Assembly: GCF_020400725.1 (NCBI RefSeq)
Contig: NZ_JAINVG010000001.1
Coordinates: forward strand, 186,001 to 250,000
Direction of reading: 5' to 3'
From: Streptomyces sp. NK15101
GTDB lineage: Bacteria > Actinomycetota > Actinomycetes > Streptomycetales > Streptomycetaceae
Length of the DNA stretch: 64,000 nt
Part shown: piece after piece, positions 32,781-41,255 of the stretch
Position numbering within the stretch: the stretch's first letter is position 1
How the letters are laid out: each line of letters begins with the position of its first letter
Position numbers and translations under genes: made by a program
Notes under the pieces: generated by a model
The model's input: the letters and a program-made list of their open reading frames with translations, nothing else
Told to the model about the DNA's origin: nothing
Databases searched by the model: none

Positions 32781-32849
32781 TGTTTTCAGCCGTGACCGTA
32801 TGAGTGCCCCGGCGCCCGGTCAACCCTCCGGACACCTCCACGTAACTTG

Positions 32850-33920
32850 TTACGAAAGGACTTGCGGCAGCCGACCGGGCGGCTGCGCGGTGGAACCGCG
32901 CACCACCAGCTCCGGCTGGAAGACGAACTCCGTGCGCTGCACCGGATTCCCCTCGATCTCCTCCAGGAGCGCGCCGACGGCCGCCGTCGCCATGGCCTGC
33001 ACGGGCTGGCGCACGGTGGAGAGCGGCGGGCTGGTGAAGGCGATGAGCGGCGAGTCGTCGAAGCCGACGACGGAGACGTCGCCGGGCACGTCGAGGCCGC
33101 GGGCGCGGACCGCGCGGATCACGCCGAGCGCCATCAGGTCGGAGGCGCAGACGATGCCCGTGCAGCCCTCGCGGAGCAGGATCTCGGCGGCCGCGTGCCC
33201 TCCCTCGACGCCGAAGAGCGTGGGCCTGATGAACCGTTCGGCCTCCGCCCGTTCGACGCCGAGGAGGTCGTACAGCTCGGCGGCGAAGCCCTCGGCCTTG
33301 CGGCGCGAGGGCACGTACCGGGTGGGGCCGATGGCGAGGCCGATCCGCTCGTGGCCCAGCTCGACCAGGTGCCGGACGGCCATCCTGGCCGCGGCCCGGT
33401 CGTCCGGGGAGACGAAGTTGGCGTCGATGTGCTCGTTGTAGCCGTTGATGAGGACGTACGGGACGCCGCGCTCGGTCAGCCGGGCGTAGCGCGCCGGGTC
33501 GGCGCTGGCGTCGGCGTGCAGTCCGGAGAGGAAGACGATGCCGGCCACCCCTCGCTCGACGAGCTGGTCGACGAGCTCGTCCTCGGTGGCGCCGCCGGGC
33601 ATCTGGGTGCAGAGGACCGGGGTGTAGCCGTGCCCGGCGAGGACCTGTTCGACGACCTGGGCGAAGGCCGGGAAGATCGGGTTGGTCAGCTCGGGCACGA
33701 CGAGCCCGACGAGGCCCGCGCTGCGGCGTTTGAGGCGTACGGGACGCTCGTAGCCGAGCACGTCGAGCGCCGCGAGGACCTTGTGCCGGGTCGCGCCGGC
33801 CACCCCCGCCTTGCCGTTGAGGACACGGCTGACGGTGGCCTCGCTGACCCCGGACTGGGCCGCGATGTCCGCGAGCCGCGGGGCGCCGTTCCCGGCGCCC
33901 CGCGGCAGGGGGATCGTCAC
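32850..33920 (-). CDS. LacI family repressor, MalR paralogue
   Basis: The 356-aa repressor has an N-terminal HTH, ADIAAQSGVSEATVSRVLNG, almost the same as that of MalR at 39152-40186, including the hinge region GYERPVRLKRRS. The sugar-binding domain also matches MalR in GFDDSPLIAF and RQPVQAMA. The GTG start at 33920 overlaps the glucosidase stop (GTGA), so it is the last coupled gene of the mal operon. It very likely recognises the same operators as MalR and may respond to the same or a related sugar. Confidence 0.92.
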   Translation of the reverse strand: MTIPLPRGAGNGAPRLADIAAQSGVSEATVSRVLNGKAGVAGATRHKVLAALDVLGYERPVRLKRRSAGLVGLVVPELTNPIFPAFAQVVEQVLAGHGYTPVLCTQMPGGATEDELVDQLVERGVAGIVFLSGLHADASADPARYARLTERGVPYVLINGYNEHIDANFVSPDDRAAARMAVRHLVELGHERIGLAIGPTRYVPSRRKAEGFAAELYDLLGVERAEAERFIRPTLFGVEGGHAAAEILLREGCTGIVCASDLMALGVIRAVRARGLDVPGDVSVVGFDDSPLIAFTSPPLSTVRQPVQAMATAAVGALLEEIEGNPVQRTEFVFQPELVVRGSTAQPPGRLPQVLS

Positions 33921-35590
33921 GCCGTCCACCAGACGGTGGTGTCGGCGGGCAGCTCCACCGTCCCCTCCGCGGCGGAGCCCTCCACCTCCCCGCTGGAGAG
34001 GAGATACCGGCCGGGCAGCGGGACGGTGATGGCCCGGCCGGTGGTGTTGGCGGTGCAGACGAATCCGCCGCGGCGGAAGGAGAGCACACCCTCGGGTGCC
34101 TCCAGCCACTCGACGGAATCGCCCGCACCGAGTTCGGGGCGCTCGCGCCGGACGGCGAGCGCGCTGCGGTACAGCTCCAGGGTGGAGCCGGGGTCGCCGG
34201 TCTGCGCCTCGACGCTCAGGGCGCTCCAGGTCGCGGGCTGCGGCAGCCAGGAACCGCCGTCGCCGAAGCCGTACGAGGAGCCCTCGACGGTCCACGGGAT
34301 CGGCACCCGGCAGCCGTCGCGGAAGCCGTCCTGGCCGCTGGCCCGCCAGAACGACGGGTCCTGCCGGACCTCGTCGGGCAGGTCGGTGACGTCCGGCAGA
34401 CCGAGCTCCTCGCCCTGGTAGACGTAGGCGGAGCCGGGGAGGGCCAGCATGAGCAGGGTCGCGGCGCGGGCGCGGCGCAGGCCGAGCTCGCGGTCGCCGG
34501 CCTCGCGGAGCTGGGTGCCGAGGCCCGCCGGGTTGGCGAAGCGGGTGGCGTGCCGGGTGACGTCGTGGTTGGACAGCACCCAGGTGGTGGGGGCGCCGAC
34601 CGGGCGCATCGCGTCGAGCGAGGCGTCGATGACGGCGCGGAGCTCGGCGGCGTCCCAGTGGGTGCCCAGGTACTGGAAGTTGAAGGCCTGGTGCATCTCG
34701 TCGGGGCGCACGTAGTTCGCGGTGCGGTCGACGGTCGGGGTCCAGGCCTCGGCGACGAGGATGCGCTCTCCGTCGTACTCGGCGAGGATCTGCCGCCAGG
34801 AGCGGTAGATCTCGTGGACGCCGTCCTGGTCGAAGAAGGGCATGACGTCGTTGCCGAGCAGTTTCAGCTGGTCGTGGGCGCCGATGTCGGGCAGTCCCGC
34901 CGCCTTGACCAGGCCGTGGGCGACGTCGACGCGGAAGCCGTCGACGCCCATGTCGAGCCAGAAGCGCAGGATGGAGCGGAACTCGTCGCGGACGGCGGGG
35001 TGCTCCCAGTTGAAGTCGGGCTGCTCCGGGGCGAAGAGGTGGAGGTACCACTCGCCGGGGGTGCCGTCCGGGTTCTCCGTACGGGTCCAGGCGGGGCCGC
35101 CGAAGATGGACTCCCAGTCGTTGGGCGGGAGTTCACCGTTCTCGCCCTTGCCGGGGCGGAAGTGGTAGCGCTCGCGGAGCACCGAGCCGGGGCCCTCGCG
35201 CAGGGCGCGCTGGAACCATTCGTGCTGGTCGGAGGAGTGGTTGGGGACCAGGTCGACGATGATGCGCAGGCCCAGTTCGTGGGCCTCGCGGATCAGCGCG
35301 TCGGCGTCGAGGAGCGAGCCGAACATGGGGTCGATGGCCCGGTAGTCGGCGACGTCGTAGCCGGCGTCGGCCTGCGGCGAGGCGTAGAACGGGGAGAGCC
35401 AGACGGCGTCGACGCCGAGCTCCTTGAGGTACGGCAGCCGGCTGCGGACGCCCTCCAGGTCACCCATGCCGTCGCCGTTCCCGTCGGCGAAGGAGCGCGG
35501 GTAGACCTGGTAGATCACGGCCTCTCTCCACCAGCCCGTGTGCGTGCCGGTGGTGGGGGCGTCGGCCGGGGTGGCGAGATGCTGGGTCAT
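33917..35590 (-). CDS. Alpha-glucosidase, GH13 (maltodextrin-hydrolysing)
   Basis: A 557-aa cytoplasmic enzyme without signal peptide. The GH13 catalytic residues are seen in [12 protein letters not shown] (Asp222), ILVAEAW (Glu281) and VLSNHDVTRH (Asp343). It begins WWREAVIYQVYPRSFADGNG, typical of oligo-1,6-/alpha-glucosidases. Encoded directly downstream of malEFG, it would release glucose from imported maltodextrins. I start at ATG 35590 (MTQHLATPAD), 5 nt after AGGGA; an in-frame start 45 nt upstream is weaker. Called agl/aglA in some streptomycetes. Confidence 0.93.
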   Translation of the reverse strand: MTQHLATPADAPTTGTHTGWWREAVIYQVYPRSFADGNGDGMGDLEGVRSRLPYLKELGVDAVWLSPFYASPQADAGYDVADYRAIDPMFGSLLDADALIREAHELGLRIIVDLVPNHSSDQHEWFQRALREGPGSVLRERYHFRPGKGENGELPPNDWESIFGGPAWTRTENPDGTPGEWYLHLFAPEQPDFNWEHPAVRDEFRSILRFWLDMGVDGFRVDVAHGLVKAAGLPDIGAHDQLKLLGNDVMPFFDQDGVHEIYRSWRQILAEYDGERILVAEAWTPTVDRTANYVRPDEMHQAFNFQYLGTHWDAAELRAVIDASLDAMRPVGAPTTWVLSNHDVTRHATRFANPAGLGTQLREAGDRELGLRRARAATLLMLALPGSAYVYQGEELGLPDVTDLPDEVRQDPSFWRASGQDGFRDGCRVPIPWTVEGSSYGFGDGGSWLPQPATWSALSVEAQTGDPGSTLELYRSALAVRRERPELGAGDSVEWLEAPEGVLSFRRGGFVCTANTTGRAITVPLPGRYLLSSGEVEGSAAEGTVELPADTTVWWTA

Positions 35591-35638
35591 GTCTTCCCTG
35601 GGAGGTAAGGAGGGGCGTACAGATGGGGCGTTCAACCG

Positions 35639-36508
35639 TCAGCCCTTGACGGCGCCGGCGGACATGCCGGTGACGAGGTGCCGCTGGGCGAAGAGGAACA
35701 CCAGTGCTGCGGGGACGGCGATGAGCACGGAGGCCGCGGACATCGGGCCCCACTGGGCGCCGTACTGGTTGACGAACTTCTGCAGTCCGCCGGCGAGCGT
35801 GAGGTTCTCGTCGCCGACCATGAAGGCGGAGGCGTAGGCGACCTCGCCCCAGGCGGTGATGAAGGAGTAGAAGGCGGTGACCGCGATGCCCGGCTTGGCG
35901 AGCGGCAGGATGAGCCGCCAGAAGGTGCCGAACGGGGTGAGGCCGTCGACGTAGCCGGACTCGTCGATCTCGCGCGGGATGGTGTCGAAGAAGCCCTTCA
36001 TCATCCACGCGCAGAACGGGACGGCGATGGTCAGGTACGTGATGACCAGGCCGACCGGCTGGTTGAGCAGGCCCATCGTCGCCATGATGTTGTAGATCGG
36101 CACGATCAGGACGGCGACCGGGAACATCTGGGTGACCAGCAGCGTCCACATCAGACCTCGCTTGCCGGGGAACCGGAAGCGGCTGACGGCGTAGCCCGTG
36201 GTGGCGGAGACGAAGACGCCGAGGACGGTGGTGAGACCGGCGACGAGCAGCGAGTTGCCGAACCAGGTGAGGAACGGGGTGTCGTTCAGCAGGTTCGTGT
36301 AGTTCTCGAAGGTCGTCTCTTTGAAGAAGTCCGTGGTGGTCGCGAACTTCGCCGGCTTCAGCGAGGTCAGCAGGACCCACAGCACCGGGAAGACGGCGAT
36401 CACGGAGGCCACGATCAGCGTGACGTGCAGGCCGACCGAGGCGAGCGGGGAGCGGCGTCCCCGGATCGGGGCGTTCAGGGTCTGGGGGGTGGGGGTCGTG
36501 GTGGTCAC
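35639..36508 (-). CDS. malG: Maltose/maltodextrin ABC transporter permease
   Basis: A 289-aa permease with six predicted membrane helices and the ABC permease EAA-type loop near residue 195 (REIDESGYVDGLTPFGTFWR). The GTG start at 36508 overlaps the malF stop (GTGA). It pairs with MalF to form the channel; the energising ATPase is not in the window, as expected where the shared MsiK serves many sugar importers. Confidence 0.95.
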   Translation of the reverse strand: MTTTTPTPQTLNAPIRGRRSPLASVGLHVTLIVASVIAVFPVLWVLLTSLKPAKFATTTDFFKETTFENYTNLLNDTPFLTWFGNSLLVAGLTTVLGVFVSATTGYAVSRFRFPGKRGLMWTLLVTQMFPVAVLIVPIYNIMATMGLLNQPVGLVITYLTIAVPFCAWMMKGFFDTIPREIDESGYVDGLTPFGTFWRLILPLAKPGIAVTAFYSFITAWGEVAYASAFMVGDENLTLAGGLQKFVNQYGAQWGPMSAASVLIAVPAALVFLFAQRHLVTGMSAGAVKG

Positions 36509-37518
36509 CAGACTTCTCCCTGCTTGCGGAGGACGCGCTGGTAGAACGCGGCGAAGACCATCAGGAGGACCAGGATGAGCACGCCCCACGTGGACGACTG
36601 GGCGAAGTCGCGCGGGCTGACCTCGAAGGAGAACTTGTAGGCCTGGGTGACGAGGATCTGGGTGGCCTCGCCGGGACCGCCCCGGGTGAGCAGGAAGATC
36701 ACCGGGAACATGTTGAAGGTCCAGATGGTGCTCAGCAGGACCACGGTGGTGCTGACGGACCGGAGGCCGGGCATGGTGATGTGCCGGAAGCGCTGCCAGG
36801 CGCTCGCGCCGTCCATCTCGGCGGCCTCGTACAGCTCGCCGGGGATGGACTGGAGTCCGCCGAGGAGGGCGACCATCATGAACGGGACGCCGAGCCAGAC
36901 GTTGGTCGCGATGACCGAGAGCTTGGCCCAGGTCGGGTCGTTGAGCCACGGGACGGCGTCGATGCCGCCGCCCGCGAGGATCTTGTTGAGCAGGCCGTTG
37001 TCCTGGTTGTAGAGGAAGCGCCAGGCGAAGACCGAGACGAAGCCGGGCACGGCCCAGGGCAGGATCAGCATCAGCCGGTAGGCGGAGCGGCCGGCGATCC
37101 TGCGGTTCAGGATGTTGGCGAGGCCGAGGCCGAGGCCGAAGGTCAGGGCCACGCAGGACACGGTCCAGACGATCGTCCAGCCGAGCGTCCCGAGGAACTG
37201 GCCCCCGGTGATCGCGTCGGTGTAGTTGTCCAGACCGACGAACTCGTAGCTGGCCGGGATCTGGTTGACACCGATCGACCGCGCGACGTTCCGCTCGTTG
37301 GCGTCGGTCAGCGACAGGTAGATGCCGCGGACCAGCGGGTAGCCGATGATCACGGCGATCACGATCGTCACCGGGGCGACCATCGCCCAGGCGTACCAGT
37401 GGGTGGAGAGGGAGCGCTTCGTCGCGCCCCGGTGACTGCCAGTTCCGCGGCTCCGGCCGCGGGCGACGTCGTCGCCCGCGGCCTTCGCCACCGACTGGCT
37501 GGGGGTGTCCACAGCCAT
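36505..37518 (-). CDS. malF: Maltose/maltodextrin ABC transporter permease
   Basis: A 337-aa permease with a cytoplasmic N-terminus (about 35 residues), six membrane helices and the EAA loop YEAAEMDGASAWQRFRHITM that docks to the ATPase. It is 19 nt downstream of malE and overlaps malG by 4 nt, so the three are one transcription unit. Confidence 0.95.
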   Translation of the reverse strand: MAVDTPSQSVAKAAGDDVARGRSRGTGSHRGATKRSLSTHWYAWAMVAPVTIVIAVIIGYPLVRGIYLSLTDANERNVARSIGVNQIPASYEFVGLDNYTDAITGGQFLGTLGWTIVWTVSCVALTFGLGLGLANILNRRIAGRSAYRLMLILPWAVPGFVSVFAWRFLYNQDNGLLNKILAGGGIDAVPWLNDPTWAKLSVIATNVWLGVPFMMVALLGGLQSIPGELYEAAEMDGASAWQRFRHITMPGLRSVSTTVVLLSTIWTFNMFPVIFLLTRGGPGEATQILVTQAYKFSFEVSPRDFAQSSTWGVLILVLLMVFAAFYQRVLRKQGEVW

Positions 37519-37537
37519 CAGCCGGCCTGCCTTCCTG

Positions 37538-38815
37538 TTACTTCCAGTCCTTCAGGAGCTTGCGGTAGCCGTCGCCCACCGTCTTGGCTCCCGTCTCCGG
37601 CGGGGTCTGACCGGTCAGGACCTTGGTGTACTCGGTGACGAGCGGCGCGAAGAGGCTGCCGGTCTCCGGGATCCAGGGGCGCTCGACGGCCTTGTCGACG
37701 ACCGGCTTGAAGAAGGCGATCATCTCGTTGGTCGCGACGTCCGGCTTGATGTAGACCGACTCGCGGGTGGGGAGGAGGCTGAGCTCCTTCGAGATCTTCG
37801 CCTGGGTCTCGGCCGAGGTCATGTACTCGGCGAAGGCGTAGGAGGCGTCGAGGTTCTTCGAGCCGGCGTAGACGGCGAGGTTGTGACCGCCCTGCGGGGC
37901 GCCCTGGCCGCCCGAGCCGGCCGGGACCGGGGCGATGCCCAGGTTGGCCTTGTCGGCGAACTCCTTGCCGGCGTAGGTGTCGGCGACGGCCCAGGGGCCG
38001 TTGATCATCATGGCGACCTTGCCTTCCTTGAAGGCGGTCTGCATGTTGTTCCAGCCGTCGGTCGCGTCCGTCTTGGCGGCGCCGGAGTCCACCAGGTCCT
38101 TGACGACCTTGAAGGCCTTCACGCCGGCCGGGTTGTCGACGGTGACCTTCTTGTTCTCGGCGTCGACCAGGTCGCCGCCCTCGCCGTACAGGAAGGAGAG
38201 GAACCAGTAGGCGTCGTCGCCGCGCAGGTACAGGCCGGTCTTGCCGGTCTTCTGCTTGATCTTGGCGGAGACGGACTTGAGCTCGTCGATGGTCTTGGGG
38301 ACCGTGACGCCGGCGTCCTTGAAGATCTTCTTGTTGTAGAAGATGCCCATGGAGTCGATGACCTGCGGGACGGCGTAGGTCTTGCCGTTGTACTTGGTGG
38401 AGGCGGCGGCCTGCTTGAGGAAGTCACCCTCGTTCTTGAGGGCGGGGGTGCCGTCCAGCGGGGCGAGGTAGCCGAGGTCGGCGAACTCGGGGGTCCAGGC
38501 CACCTCGGAGCGGATGACGTCGGGCGCGCCGGAGCCGGACTGCGCGGCGTTCTTGAACTTGTTCTGCGCCTCGCCGAACGGCACGTTCACGTACTTGACG
38601 GTGACCTTGGGGTGCGCCTTGGTGAATTCCTCGGCGACCTTCTTGAAGACCTTGTCCTCGGAGCCGACCGTGGAGGTGTCCCACCAGGTCACGGTGCCGG
38701 AGAGCTCGCCCGAGCTCTTCGAGCCGCCCTCGGAACCGCTGTCGCTTCCGCCGCACGCCGCCAGGGTCACGCCCAGGGCCGCGACCAGCGCGGTAGCCGC
38801 TATGCCACGCCGCAT
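37538..38815 (-). CDS. malE: Maltose/maltodextrin-binding lipoprotein
   Basis: The 425-aa solute-binding protein has a lipoprotein signal (GVTLAACGGSDSG, lipobox LAAC) and a type 1 binding fold (TVTWWDTSTVGSEDKVFKKV, WNNMQTAFKEGKVAMMINGP). It delivers maltodextrin to MalFG on the outer face of the membrane. It is the first gene of the operon, divergent from malR. The inverted repeat at 38934-38956 lies about 120 nt upstream. Confidence 0.95.
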   Translation of the reverse strand: MRRGIAATALVAALGVTLAACGGSDSGSEGGSKSSGELSGTVTWWDTSTVGSEDKVFKKVAEEFTKAHPKVTVKYVNVPFGEAQNKFKNAAQSGSGAPDVIRSEVAWTPEFADLGYLAPLDGTPALKNEGDFLKQAAASTKYNGKTYAVPQVIDSMGIFYNKKIFKDAGVTVPKTIDELKSVSAKIKQKTGKTGLYLRGDDAYWFLSFLYGEGGDLVDAENKKVTVDNPAGVKAFKVVKDLVDSGAAKTDATDGWNNMQTAFKEGKVAMMINGPWAVADTYAGKEFADKANLGIAPVPAGSGGQGAPQGGHNLAVYAGSKNLDASYAFAEYMTSAETQAKISKELSLLPTRESVYIKPDVATNEMIAFFKPVVDKAVERPWIPETGSLFAPLVTEYTKVLTGQTPPETGAKTVGDGYRKLLKDWK

Positions 38816-38933
38816 GTGAACTCCTTCGATGATCCCGGGGGTGACGAGGGGCTGGAACCTTCCTCATGCGACCGCTCCCTCGCGGCGCTCCGGGTTGCCA
38901 GGAACGTAACAGGGATGAAAACGCGCCGAAAGA

Positions 38934-38956
38934 CCTTGCGAGAACTTTCTGCAAGG
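38934..38956. promoter_or_regulatory. MalR operator candidate at malE
   Basis: CCTTGC-N11-GCAAGG is a perfect 6-bp inverted repeat whose centre (AGAACTTTCT) is itself nearly palindromic, as expected for a LacI-family site. It lies in the malE-malR divergent region. Confidence 0.6.
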
Positions 38957-39064
38957 ACCGTCGATCGTTACATTCACGTGTCCCGAAGGTTGCCGAAGGA
39001 TCGCTTGACAGGGGCGACCGGGCCTCCTTTCCCGCCCGAGCGCCCCCGCAAGGCGGCGGCAAGG

Positions 39065-39082
39065 GCTGCAAGGCCTTGCAGC
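39065..39082. promoter_or_regulatory. Perfect 18-bp palindrome in the malE-malR spacer
   Basis: GCTGCAAGGCCTTGCAGC is a perfect palindrome made of two CTGCAAG half-sites, the half-site also seen in the malE element (CTGCAAG at 38949-38955). It lies 70 nt before malR and is a strong candidate for autoregulation. Confidence 0.6.
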
Positions 39083-39151
39083 AGGACGATGTCGGGCCGA
39101 CCTGGAGGTAGCGGTGGGCAATACGCCCCGTGACCGGTACAGTCCATCCTC

Positions 39152-40186
39152 ATGACCGCGCGGCTCTCCGACATCGCAGCCCAGGCGGGGGTCAGTGAGG
39201 CCACAGTCAGCCGCGTGCTCAACGGCAAGGCGGGAGTGGCCGCCGCCACCCGCGAGTCCGTCCTTGCCGCGCTCGACGTGCTCGGCTACGAGCGGCCCGT
39301 GCGTCTGCGCCAGCGCAGCGCGGGACTGGTCGGCCTCATCACCCCCGAGCTGGACAACCCGATCTTCCCCGCCCTCGCCCAGGTCATCGGGCAGGCCCTG
39401 ACCCGGCAGGGGTACACACCGGTCCTCGCCACCCAGACCCCCGGCGGGTCCACCGAGGACGAGCTCACCGACATGCTGGTGGAGCGCGGCGTCGCCGGCA
39501 TCATCTTCGTCTCCGGCCTGCACGCCGACACCACCGCCGACATGACGCGCTACGACCAGCTGCGCGGCAAGGGCGTTCCGTACGTCCTCCTCAACGGCTT
39601 CTCCCCGAAGGTCCAGGCGCCCTTCGTCTCCCCCGACGACCGGGCGGCGATGCGGCTGGCCGTGACGCACCTGGCCGCCCTCGGGCACACGCGGATCGGT
39701 CTCGCCGTCGGGCCGAAGCGGTTCGTGCCGGTGCTGCGCAAGATAGAGGGCTTCCAGCAGGGCATGGCGGAGCGCTTCGGCCTCTCCCCCGAGGAGTCCG
39801 AGGAACTGATCCAGCACTCCCTCTACACCCTGGAGGGCGGCCAGGCCGCGGCCGGGGCGCTGATCTCCCGCGGCTGCACGGCCGTCGTCTGTGCCAGCGA
39901 CATGATGGCGCTCGGCGCGATCCGGGCGGCCCGGCAGCAGGGCCTGGACGTCCCCCGGGACGTCTCGGTCGTCGGTTTCGACGACTCTCCGCTCATAGCG
40001 TTCACCGACCCGCCGCTCACCACGATCCGGCAGCCGGTGCAGGCGATGGGGCAGGCCGCGGTCCGCGCGCTCCTGGAGGAAGTGGGGGGCACCCCGGCCC
40101 CGCACTCCGAGTTCGTCTTCATGCCTGAGCTGGTGGTTCGCGGTTCGACCGCGTCGGCTCCGGCACCCGCGCGCACTCCTTCCTGA
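39152..40186 (+). CDS. malR: LacI family maltose regulator
   Basis: The 344-aa repressor begins MTARLSDIAAQAGVSEATVS, a LacI HTH, and has a periplasmic-binding-like effector domain (GLITPELDNPIFPALAQVI, GFDDSPLIAFTDPPL). Divergence from malE and known Streptomyces mal organisation identify it as MalR. No ribosome site precedes ATG 39152; TACAGT at 39138-39143 is a -10-like element 8 nt upstream, so a leaderless mRNA is plausible. Confidence 0.95.
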   Translation: MTARLSDIAAQAGVSEATVSRVLNGKAGVAAATRESVLAALDVLGYERPVRLRQRSAGLVGLITPELDNPIFPALAQVIGQALTRQGYTPVLATQTPGGSTEDELTDMLVERGVAGIIFVSGLHADTTADMTRYDQLRGKGVPYVLLNGFSPKVQAPFVSPDDRAAMRLAVTHLAALGHTRIGLAVGPKRFVPVLRKIEGFQQGMAERFGLSPEESEELIQHSLYTLEGGQAAAGALISRGCTAVVCASDMMALGAIRAARQQGLDVPRDVSVVGFDDSPLIAFTDPPLTTIRQPVQAMGQAAVRALLEEVGGTPAPHSEFVFMPELVVRGSTASAPAPARTPS

Positions 40187-40261
40187 GGTGGAGCGGGTGC
40201 ACCCCGGACCCGACGGAGGGATGATCGGTCGGGGGGACGGGATCTGGCAGACTCTCTCGCT

Positions 40262-41170
40262 ATGGGTGAAACGACCGTGAAGAGCTTGGACAGCCGGACG
40301 ACCCCGTCGTCACCCATCGTGGCCGACGAGGGCAGGTTCGCGCGGCTGCGCACGGGCTCGCCCCGGCGTCCCACCATCTGGTTCGAGATCCTGCTCATCG
40401 CGGTGAGCTACTGGACGTACTCGCTCATCCGCAACGCGGTGCCGGAGCAGAAGGCCGAGGCACTCCGGAACGCCGACTGGATCTGGAAGACCGAGGAGTC
40501 CCTCGGGCTCGCCTTCGAGCACGCCGTCAACCACGCCGTCAACTCGGTGACGTGGCTGATCGTCTCGATGAACTACTACTACGCCACGCTGCACTTCGTC
40601 GTGACCATCGGCGTGCTGGTGTGGCTGTACCGGTGGCATCCGGGCCGTTACGCGGCGTTCCGCACGGTCCTGTTCGCGACCACCGGTGTGGCCCTGGTCG
40701 GTTACTACCTGTACCCGCTCGCGCCGCCCCGGCTCATGAACGGCCAGGACTTCGTCGACACGGTGCTCGTCCACCACACCTGGGGCTCGATGGCCTCGGG
40801 CAACCTCAAGCACGTGTCGAACCAGTACGCGGCGATGCCGTCGATGCACATCGGCTGGTCGCTCTGGTGCGGACTGACCATCTTCCTGCTCGCCCGGGCG
40901 CCCTGGGCGAAGGTCCTCGGCCTGCTCTACCCGACGGCGACGCTCGTCGTCATCGTCGCCACCGCCAACCACTTCTGGCTGGACGCGGTCGGCGGCACGG
41001 TCTGCCTGTCCTTCGGCTTCGCCGTCTCCTACTTCTGGTACGGCTCCCGCCCCCACCGCCTGCCGAAGCTGGTGGAGCCGGCGGCGTCGACCGCGCAGCG
41101 GGGCGGTCCGTCCCCCGTGGCGGGGACGGACCGCGAGGACGACGTGGAGCCGGTCGGCTCCGGCAAGTGA
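40262..41170 (+). CDS. PAP2-type membrane phosphatase/transferase (PAP2_3 group)
   Basis: The 302-aa protein has about six membrane helices and the PAP2 signature split over loops: RLMNGQDF, AAMPSMHIGWSLW with the catalytic histidine, and ANHFWLDAVGG with the second histidine and Asp. This arrangement is shared with inositol phosphorylceramide synthase-like and phosphatidate-phosphatase proteins, so the substrate is probably a lipid phosphate. It is monocistronic after malR. Its stop lies in a 26-bp tandem repeat. Confidence 0.88.
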   Translation: MGETTVKSLDSRTTPSSPIVADEGRFARLRTGSPRRPTIWFEILLIAVSYWTYSLIRNAVPEQKAEALRNADWIWKTEESLGLAFEHAVNHAVNSVTWLIVSMNYYYATLHFVVTIGVLVWLYRWHPGRYAAFRTVLFATTGVALVGYYLYPLAPPRLMNGQDFVDTVLVHHTWGSMASGNLKHVSNQYAAMPSMHIGWSLWCGLTIFLLARAPWAKVLGLLYPTATLVVIVATANHFWLDAVGGTVCLSFGFAVSYFWYGSRPHRLPKLVEPAASTAQRGGPSPVAGTDREDDVEPVGSGK

Positions 41171-41255
41171 TCCGGCCGGCCGGCTCCGGCGGGTGATCCG
41201 GCCGGTCAGCCCCGGTACGTGATCCGGCCGGTCAGCCCCGGTACGTGATCCGGCC
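41167..41255. repeat. 26-bp tandem repeat, about 3.4 copies, across two convergent stop codons
   Basis: Units start at 41167, 41193, 41219 and (partial) 41245, each with GTGATCCGGCCGG. The second and third are identical; the first diverges in its second half. The PAP2 stop codon is in the first unit and the amidohydrolase stop in the third. Because 26 is not a multiple of three, copy-number change shifts frame. Confidence 0.85.

Noticed and set aside
41167..41255. CRISPR array
   Set aside because: Repeats are directly adjacent with no unique spacers, and no cas genes are present.
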